Translations under genes and position numbers: made by a program
Source: Trabulsiella guamensis ATCC 49490
GTDB lineage: Bacteria > Pseudomonadota > Gammaproteobacteria > Enterobacterales > Enterobacteriaceae
Direction: 5' to 3'
Length of the DNA: 64,000 bases
NCBI RefSeq assembly: GCF_000734965.1
Contig: NZ_JMTB01000128.1
Span: 1 to 64,000, forward strand
The notes under the pieces: model-generated
Databases searched by the model: none
What the model was told of the DNA's origin: nothing
The model's input: only the letters and a program-made list of their open reading frames with translations
Shown here: positions 37,695 to 46,600 of the stretch, piece by piece
How positions within the stretch are numbered: position 1 is the first letter of the stretch
How the letters are laid out: each line of letters begins with the position of its first letter

Positions 37695-38595
37695 TTATTT
37701 CAGCGAAGGGGTTTCGTTCGTTTTGAGCTGTTCTGAGGTGAGGCTACCCTCTCTGAATTTCTTAGGGGTCACGCCAATAAATCTTCTGAATTGATAGCAA
37801 TAGTAAGCGGCATCGGTGAATTCACATTTATAGGCAATGTCGGTGATGCTGAGATCGGTATTGCGAAGCAGGTGAATTGACAGCGAGATTTTTTTTCCTC
37901 AACAGATACTCCTTAAAACTGACCTGCATCACTTTTTTAAATACTCTTGAAAAATGAGTCGGTGACAACCCGACAAAATCAGCCGCGTCATTCAGGCTAA
38001 TGTTAAACGACGTGCGTTTTTCCATCTCAATGATAAAATTGATTATAAGGCCAAAGATGGACTGGCGATCGGTCTCCGCCGACACGTTATCAGAGACAGC
38101 AGCGTGCTGAAGCACCGTGTTAAGTAACAGAATCATTAATGGTTTAATGTCGTCCCCGGCATGCCCTGACTCATAGACCTCAGCAAACCAGCGGAATAAA
38201 AAATGGAGTCTGTCAGCGTCCTTCCCTGCGAGATAAGCAACAATACCAATATGCGGCTCCATTGTCGGAACTGGATATTGTAGGCTATTGAGTACGGTGT
38301 GATCATACTGCAAAATAAAACGCTCATGATCGCCGGTGAACTCCAGTTCCATATCATGAAGCGTTAATGGGCTGACGTAGATTAATGTATTATTCTGGAT
38401 GTGAAATTTTTCCCTGCCAATGCTATAACTGCCCCTGGCTTTATAAAACCACATAATTTCATGCTCAAGATGAACATGGGGTTTTATATACATCCCATTT
38501 TCCGGCACACCTTCCCTGGCACGTAATATGAAATCAAGCCCGGTCTGGGTCTCCAGCTTTTCAAAAAAATAATCTACATTTTTGAATGTTGGCAT
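37695..38595 (-). pseudogene. AraC-family regulator frameshifted at an A8 run
   Basis: The frame encodes an AraC regulator: an N-terminal cupin-like sensor domain (HVHLEHEIMWFYKARG near 40) and the first DNA-binding helix-turn-helix (LNDAADFVGLSPTHFSRVFKK). At a run of eight A on the coding strand (T8 at 37889-37896) the reading frame shifts. The original frame ends early as a 255-residue product. With seven A, translation would continue through a complete second helix-turn-helix (ITDIAYKCEFTDAAYYCYQF, then GVTPKKFR) to TAA at 37697-37695, giving 299 residues. It lies upstream of the xyloside genes on the same strand and probably regulated them. Slippage, decay or sequencing error are all possible. 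Confidence 0.85.
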
Positions 38596-38910
38596 GATGC
38601 TTATTTTACAAATTAATCACCCATATTTAACGTGTGATATCATAGTTTACTCGCGGAGTAAAACGTATTTTTCCGGGACGGGAAAGGATTAACCTGAAGG
38701 TGGAGTCAGTGACAAGGCTGCGAGTGCCAGGACACAGCGCACGCTGGTTTTAATAAGCACGTTTGCCACCTGAATAATGTCAAATATTCCGAACAATATG
38801 TTGATGTCTCTGGTAATGCGAATAGTGTCACTTTGCAGATATTTACAAATATATTTTTCTGTCTTATTTTGCGCCCACATTTCATACGAAATTAATCTTA
38901 AGGATAAGCA
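38596..38910. other. Upstream region of the CDI locus
   Basis: This 315-base AT-rich gap lies between the divergent AraC pseudogene and cdiB. It must hold the promoters of both. No clear operator, repeat or RNA gene is seen. Confidence 0.5.
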
Positions 38911-40605
38911 ATGGACGGGAATCCACTACGCGGATTTTCCGGCGTCAGGTGCCTCTTCTGTGTCGCCATTCTGGCGGTAGCTTTCTCTCGTGCCACGGCG
39001 GCTCCGCTTTCCCCTGCCGACCGCGATACTATTCAGCAGCAGCAGCAACAGTTGCTTGAGCAGAACCAGCGTCAGCGTGATGAACTGGAGCGCAGCACGC
39101 CGCTGCCCCGCCCGTCAGCGCCTGCCGTGACGCCGACCACAGAAGGCCCGTGCTTTACCATTTCCCGTATTGAGGTGCGTGGTGCCACTCTGCTCTCTTC
39201 ACGCGACGCCGATACCGTTACCGCGCCGTGGCTGAACCAGTGCCTGGACATGGCACGACTGACGCAGGTCACTAACGCCGTCTCCGACTGGTATATCAGC
39301 CGGGGTTATATCACCAGTCGTGCTTTTCTGACTGAGCAGGACCTCTCCTCCGGTGTGCTGTCTCTCACCGTGCTGGAAGGCCGGTTGCAGCAAATCCGCC
39401 TCGACGGCGTGCCGCAGCGGACGCTCGCCATGACCTTTCCCGGGCTGGAAGGAAAAATCCTTAACCTGCGCGATATCGAACAGGGCATGGAGCAACTGAA
39501 CCGGGTGCGACAGGTTCCGGTGGAGATTGAAATCCAGCCGGGTGAGTCGCAGGGCTGGTCGATTGTCAATCTCACCACTGCCCCGGAATTTCCGCTTAGT
39601 GGTTCGGTAAGTTTCGACAACAGCGGGCAGAAAAGCACCGGTACCGGCCAGTTCAGCGGCGCGCTGACCGGCAATAACCTGCTCGGTCTGGCGGATAAAT
39701 GGTTCGTCAGCGGCGGGCGCAGCAGTGATTTTTCAAACTCGAAAGACGCGCAAAATTTTGCTGCGGGCGTCAGCGTGCCGTACGGCTACAGCCTGCTCGA
39801 CTACAGCTACAGCTGGAGCAATTACCTCAGCACCATTGATAACAACGGCTGGCCGTGGCGCTCCACCGGTGACAGCGAAACTCACCGCCTCACCGGCTCG
39901 TGGGTGGTATTCCGCAATGGCGACATCAAAACCGGGCTTACCACTGGCATCACCCACCGCATCAACCACAACTACCTTGACGACGTGCTGCTGGGCTCCA
40001 GCAGCCGCAAGCTCTCCAGCGTGATGCTCGGTATCAACCACACACAAAAAATGTTCGGCGGCGTGGCGACGCTCAATCCGTCCTTCACTCAGGGTGTGCC
40101 CTGGCTGGGGGCGGAAGACGATCACGATAAACATGGCGATGTGCCGAAAGCGGAGTTCCGCAAATGGAGCCTCAATGGCAGTTTCCAGCGGCCATTAACG
40201 ACTGATCTCTGGTGGCTTAGCAGCGTTTATTTTCAGTGGTCACCAGACCGGCTTTACGGCAGCGAGCGCCTGACCCTCGGCGGGGAAAGCTCGGTGCGGG
40301 GTTTTAAAGAACAGTATCTTTCCGGCAACAATGGCGGTTATCTGCGAAATGAGCTGAATTACTCGCTGTTTACCCTGCCGTGGATGGGGCAAATCGGCGT
40401 GATGGCGGCACTGGATGGCGGCTGGCTGAAACAGGATGGACAGGATCCGTACGCCAGCGGCACGCTATGGGGGGCGGCAGGCGGGCTGACCAGCGCGAAC
40501 CGCTGGTTTTCGACACAGTTTACCGTGGGAACCCCCGTGAAATACCCGGACTGGCTGGCTCCGGATCATTTCATTACTTATTACCGCGTGGCGGTGGCGT
40601 TTTAA
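38911..40605 (+). CDS. cdiB: Two-partner secretion outer-membrane transporter CdiB
   Basis: This 564-residue TpsB/FhaC-family protein has a signal peptide (CLFCVAILAVAFSRATA) and a glutamine-rich N-terminal helix. Two POTRA domains follow at about residues 75-240 (FTISRIEVRGATLL, FLTEQDLSSGVLSLTVLEGRL). A 16-strand barrel follows, with the loop-6 motif in GGESSVRGFKEQ near 455, and it ends in a terminal aromatic strand. It exports CdiA across the outer membrane. The cdiA start lies 12 bases after its stop. The order cdiB-cdiA-cdiI is the Escherichia type. Confidence 0.93.
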   Translation: MDGNPLRGFSGVRCLFCVAILAVAFSRATAAPLSPADRDTIQQQQQQLLEQNQRQRDELERSTPLPRPSAPAVTPTTEGPCFTISRIEVRGATLLSSRDADTVTAPWLNQCLDMARLTQVTNAVSDWYISRGYITSRAFLTEQDLSSGVLSLTVLEGRLQQIRLDGVPQRTLAMTFPGLEGKILNLRDIEQGMEQLNRVRQVPVEIEIQPGESQGWSIVNLTTAPEFPLSGSVSFDNSGQKSTGTGQFSGALTGNNLLGLADKWFVSGGRSSDFSNSKDAQNFAAGVSVPYGYSLLDYSYSWSNYLSTIDNNGWPWRSTGDSETHRLTGSWVVFRNGDIKTGLTTGITHRINHNYLDDVLLGSSSRKLSSVMLGINHTQKMFGGVATLNPSFTQGVPWLGAEDDHDKHGDVPKAEFRKWSLNGSFQRPLTTDLWWLSSVYFQWSPDRLYGSERLTLGGESSVRGFKEQYLSGNNGGYLRNELNYSLFTLPWMGQIGVMAALDGGWLKQDGQDPYASGTLWGAAGGLTSANRWFSTQFTVGTPVKYPDWLAPDHFITYYRVAVAF

Positions 40606-40616
40606 GGGCTAAAACG

Positions 40617-43600
40617 ATGAATAACAATCAGACCCGATTTTCTCAGCGCATCCTGAGCTGGCTGTTAAGTACTCTGCTGGCAACACAACCGCTGCTGCCT
40701 GCCGTGGCGGCCACCGTCACCCCCACCAGTAACACGCAGATGGACAAAGCGGCCAACGGCGTGCCGGTGGTGAATATCGCCACACCGAATCAATCCGGCA
40801 TCTCGCATAACAAATACAACGACTACAATGTCGGCAAAGAGGGGCTAATTCTCAATAACGCCACCGGCAAACTCACACAGACGCAACTCGGCGGCATTAT
40901 CCAGAGCAACCCCAACCTGAAAGCCGGGCAGGAAGCAAAAGGCATTATTAACGAAGTCATCGGCGCGAACCGTTCACAGTTGCAGGGTTATACCGAAGTG
41001 GCGGGCAAAGCGGCGAACGTGATCGTCGCCAACCCGTACGGCATCACCTGTAACGGCTGCGGATTTATCAATACCCCAAATGTGACGCTGACCACCGGGA
41101 AACCGGTGCTCGATGCCAGCGGTAATCTGCAGTCGTTTGATGTCACTCAAGGCAATATTACCATTGAAGGCCAGGGGCTCGACGGCAGCCAGAGCGATGC
41201 GGTGTCGATCCTCTCACGCGCCACGGACATTAACGCTGCGCTGCATGCGAAAGACCTGACGGTTATCACCGGTGCCAACCAGGTGACGGCGGACGGTCGT
41301 GTCAGCGCACTGGAAGGTGAAGGCGAGGTGCCGAAAGTCGCTATTGATACCGGTGCCCTCGGCGGGATGTACGCCAACCGCATCCACCTGGTCTCCAGCG
41401 AAAGCGGCGTCGGGGTGAACCTCGGTAACCTGAATGCCCGTAGTGGCGACATTACGCTGGATGCGAACGGCAGACTGACCGTCAACAACAGCCTCGCCAT
41501 GGGCGCCATCAGCGCAAAAGGCCAGAGCATTACACTCACCGGCGACCATAAAGCAGGCGGCAACCTGACTGTCAGCAGCCAGAGCGATATTGCCCTCGGC
41601 AACGGAACGCTTAACAGCGACAACGACCTCAGCCTGACCGCCAGCGGCAACATCACTCAGCAGAATGAAAAACTGACTGCCGGACGGGATGCGAATCTGC
41701 AAGCGAAAACCCTCACTCAGGACAGTAACAGTCAGTCCGATGCCGCCCGCCACATCGCCCTGAACGCCAGCGACAGCGTGGCGACGCAGGGTCGCCTGAC
41801 CGCCGGGCAGAACCTGAGCGTCACCACCGGTACGCTCAGCCACAGCGGTGAACTGGTCGCCGGTAATGCCCTGTCGCTGAATGCCGCCAGCCAGACGCTG
41901 AACGGTGCGATAAACGCAACCGGCGATATCGCGGTGCAGGGGCAGAACCTCACCACCACGACCGCCTCGCAGATGCAGGGCCGCAACCTGACGATCAATG
42001 CTAAACAGGCCACACTGGCCGGGACTCAGGCGGCGAGAAACCAGTTAAACATCACCGCCAGCGAACGCCTGGCCCACAGCGGTAAAAGCAGTGCAGAGGT
42101 GCTGAACGTCAGTGCTCCGGCACTGATTAACCAGGGGGTGATGGTCGCCACCACGCTGGATGCACAATCGCAAACGCTGATCAACAGCGGCCTGTTGCTG
42201 GGGGATTCGACGCTGTTGCTAAATACCCAACAACTCGACAACCAGCAGGCCGGAACACTGTACAGCGCGGGTGCGCTGAATATCACCGCCGGGCAGCTCA
42301 CCACGGCAGGTACCTTACAGGGTGAAAACGTCACGCTGACCGGCACGGACTGGAACCACAGCGGCAGCCTGCTGGCGACCGGCGATCTCTTCGCAAATAC
42401 CGGCACACTTATCAATACTGGCGATATCATGAGCCAGGGCAGCACCACGCTGAAGGCGGAGAGCACCGACAACCTGGGCAAACTGCTTTCTACCGGGGCG
42501 TTAAACCTCTCGGGTACTACGCTGAATAACCGTGCCACGGGTACCCTTCTGACCGCCGGAGATCTGGACGTCACCACGAAAGCCATCAATAACCAGGGGC
42601 AGTGGCAAGGAAAGCGGGTACTGATTGACGCGCAATCGCTGGATAACAGCGGTGTGATTCAGGCAGCAGAGACGCTGACAGCAAACCTCACAGACCACCT
42701 CACCAACTCGACAGGCAGTAAGCTCATTTCGAATGGCGAGATGACACTCAGTGCGCTCAACCTCAACAACAGCGGACGCATGCAAGCAGACTCCCTCACC
42801 CTGCATAGCAATGGCGATATGAACAACACCGAAGATGGCGTGTTGTTGAGCCAGAACGCCCTCAATATGTCCACCGCGACGCTGACCAACAAAGGCACGC
42901 TGCAGGGCGAAAATCTGCAGGTAATGACGGATACGTTCACCAACAGCGGCACCGTGCTTGGCACCACTGCTCTCACCGTGAAGGGCGATACCGTCAACAA
43001 CCAGACAGGCGGTAAACTGTTCAGTGCCGGAAATCTGTTGCTCGACAGCAACACCCTCAACAGTGCCGGTCAGGTCGTCGCACTCGGTGATACCACCCTG
43101 AAACTGGTTAGCGCCCTCACCCATAGCGGTACGCTGGCGGCGGGCAATCTGCTCTCCGTGACATCGCAGGGAGCCATCGCCAGTAACGGCATCATGCAAG
43201 GCAACGGTCTGATGTTCAGCGCTGGCGGCGCATTAACCAATAATGGTCAACTGGCTACCGGCACGGCCAACAGCACGTTCAATGCGCAGAGCATTTTGCT
43301 TGGTGAAACGGGAACGCTTTCGGCTAATGGTGATGTGCAGATGACCAGCCGTGGCGATATCACGGTGAATGGTTTTCTCGGTGCTGCAGGCAACCTGACG
43401 ATGAACGCTGCCGGAACGCTGCTGAACACCGCGTTGATTTATGCCGGTAACGATCTCTCCCTTTTTGCTGACAAGCTGCATAACATCTACGGCAATATTC
43501 TGGCAGGAAATAGCCTGTGGATGCAGAAGAATGCAGCGGGCGCGACGAATACAGAAGTAGTTAACCGTTCCGGTAATATCGAGACCACACAGGGAGATAT

Positions 43601-46600
43601 TACGATAGCGACAGGGCATTTGCTGAATGAGCGTGATGGGTTGTCGGTGGTGGAATCTGAATACACTAACCCAGTAGCTCCGAAAAGTACGCTTGTGGTT
43701 AATATAATGGATGTACCCATCGAGAAGCTTGGTTACTACCTGTATTTAGAATGTAGAGGTGCAGCGAATGAGCATTGTTCTACGAACGTACAGTTTGTTC
43801 TGTCCGAGAACGATAAACAGCAGGTATTGGTTAAAGAAAAAACCGTGGTAGCGACCGCAAACGGAGGTGCTGCACGTATCGCTGCCGGGCGTGACGTTAC
43901 GATTGCAGCGGATGCACTTGATAATAAAGCCAGTAATATCCTTGCATCGCGGAACATCAGTTTATCCGGTCAGACATTCAATAACTATTCTGCTGAAACC
44001 AGTAAAACCAGCTATTACGGTGTTTATAATTATACATGCACATATACTTACGCTTGCGAACAGGATTTGAGATTTGGCCTCACTGATAGCACCATTAAAA
44101 GCATTGCGCATACGTATGGTAGCGATGTTGAGTATCTTAATTTCACCTACACTCTTCAGTCCGGACTAAAAGAAGTCTCCGAGAAATCGCCGTCAACGCT
44201 TTATCGTTCTGTTATTCAGGCGGGTGGCAATGTTAACGCCAATTTCACCAGTAACATCAGCAATACCACTACGACAGCAAATGCCGGACAAATCAGCAAT
44301 ACCATCAATGCTCCTTCGCTGAACACTCTCAGCACGCAAGTCGTTAGTGATGTGGAACACACACAATCGCTCACGGACGCGGACACTGTCGCCGTCAACT
44401 CCCCCAAATGGCGCGATGAAGTCAATGATGCATTACAAAACCTGGCTGGTGGCGATCCGCTGGATAATTCAGGTACCAGCGCTTATCCCCTCCCCTCGGG
44501 CAATAACGGCTATTTTGTAACGTCCACCGATCCGGACAGCCCTTATCTTATTACTGTTAACCCGAAACTCGACGGACTCGGTCAGCTCGACCCCAGCCTG
44601 TATGGCGACCTTTATGCGCTGCTGGGCATGCAACCTGGCGACGCACCACGTGAAACGAACAGTGCGTTTACCGATCAGAACCAGTTCCTGGGATCGTCGT
44701 ATTTTCTCGACCATCTCGGCCTCAACCCGGACAACGACTATCGTTTCCTCGGTGATGCGGCATTTGATACCCGCTACGTCAGTAATTACATCCTCAACCA
44801 GACCGGCAGTCGCTACATCAACGGTATTGGATCCGATCTGGATCAGATGCGCTACCTGATGGATAACGCTGCGGCCGCGCAGGACGCACTTGGCCTGCAG
44901 TTTGGCGTCGCGCTGACGGCCGCGCAGATCGCCGCGCTCGATCAGAGCATCCTGTGGTGGGAATCCGCGACCATCAACGGCCAGACGGTGATGATTCCGA
45001 AAGTGTATTTGTCACCGAAAGACGTTGCCGTGCAGAACGGCAGCGTGATCAGCGGTAACAACGTTCAACTGGCTGGCGGTACTGTCATCAACGATGGCAG
45101 CACCATTACTGCGCAGAACGCATTAGCTATCGACAGCAGCAATAGCCTCAGCAACCTGAACTCAGGGTTGTTGAATGCAGGCGGGAACCTTGCATTGAGC
45201 GCGCTGGGTGACATCAATAACATCAGCTCAGTGATCAGCGGCAAAGCCGTGCAACTGGAAAGCGTGACTGGCAGCATCAGCAATGTCACCAAGACAGATC
45301 TGTGGGATATTAATGCGAAGGGGCGTCTCGGTAATGTCCATGTTTCAGGGACAGACGTCGGCCCGACGGCCTCTATCAGCGCGAAGGATTCCCTCGATCT
45401 TTCCGCCGGGAAAGATATCAACGTCACTGGCGCTAACGTCGCTGCTGGCGGCGCCCTCACCATGGCGGCGGAAGGCAATATCAACGTTACTGCTAATGAG
45501 ATCGCAAAGAACGAGAGTCGCACCAGGTTCAGAGGCAAAGGCGATATCAACAATAGCTCGGTGAGCCATCAGGGCAGCAATATTACCGCGGGTGGCAGTC
45601 TCGCTATGCAGGCGGGCAACGACCTGAGCGTGGCGGCAAGCAACGTCAGCGCGGACGACAGCGCCCGGCTCGCTGCTGGCAACGATCTTAATCTCAACGC
45701 CGGAACTCATCGTGAAAATCACCGCAACGGCAAAAATGAAAGCCACGCCACTGGCGTAGTACGTACGACGGTTTCTGCCGGTGATGACCTGACGCTGGCT
45801 GCCGGACGAGACATCACCAGTGAAGCCGCTGGCATTGCCGCAGAAAGCGATGTCTCGATGCAGGCAGGCCGTGACGTCAATCTCCAGGCAGAAGCTACAA
45901 CAAAAGGCAACAGCAGTCGTAGTAGTAAGAAAACCGTAATTAATGAGTCGGTACGTCAGCAGGGAACGGAAATCGCCAGCGGTGGCGACACCACCATTGT
46001 TGCCGGACGGGATATCTCATCAGAAGCCTCATCCGTGACCACTACCGGTGATATTGCACTCAGCGCCGGACGTGACGTTACGCTGACCACCGCCACCGAA
46101 AGTGATTATCACTACAAAGAAGAGAAGAAGAAAAGCGGCGGTTTTCTCAGCAAAAAAACAACTCACACCATTGAAGAAGACAGTGCTACCCGTGAGATCG
46201 GTTCATTGCTTTCGGGCGATAAGGTGACGGTCAGCGCAGGAAATAATCTGCTGGTCAAAGGCTCTGCTGTCGCGGGCGATGGCGATGTGGCGTTGAATGG
46301 CGGTAACAATGTGGACATCATCGCTGCCACTAACACCAATACCACCTGGCGCTTTAAGGAAACGAAAAAATCAGGTCTGATGGGTACTGGCGGCATCGGG
46401 TTTAGCATCGGCAGCAGTAAGACCACGCATAATCTTCGGGAGAAAGGTACCACACAGAGTCAGAGCTTCAGCACCGTGGGCTCGACGGGCGGTAGCGTGG
46501 CGATTTCTGCGGGCAGCCAGGCGTATTTTGGCGGCGCTGACGTCATCGCTCAAAAGGATCTTGCTGTCACTGGCGGCAATGTGTTGATCGAACCGGGGCA

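Noticed and set aside
40380-40616. Longer start for cdiA, overlapping cdiB
   Set aside because: The extra residues overlap a well-matched barrel end of cdiB and would precede the signal peptide. The ATG at 40617 directly begins the export signal.
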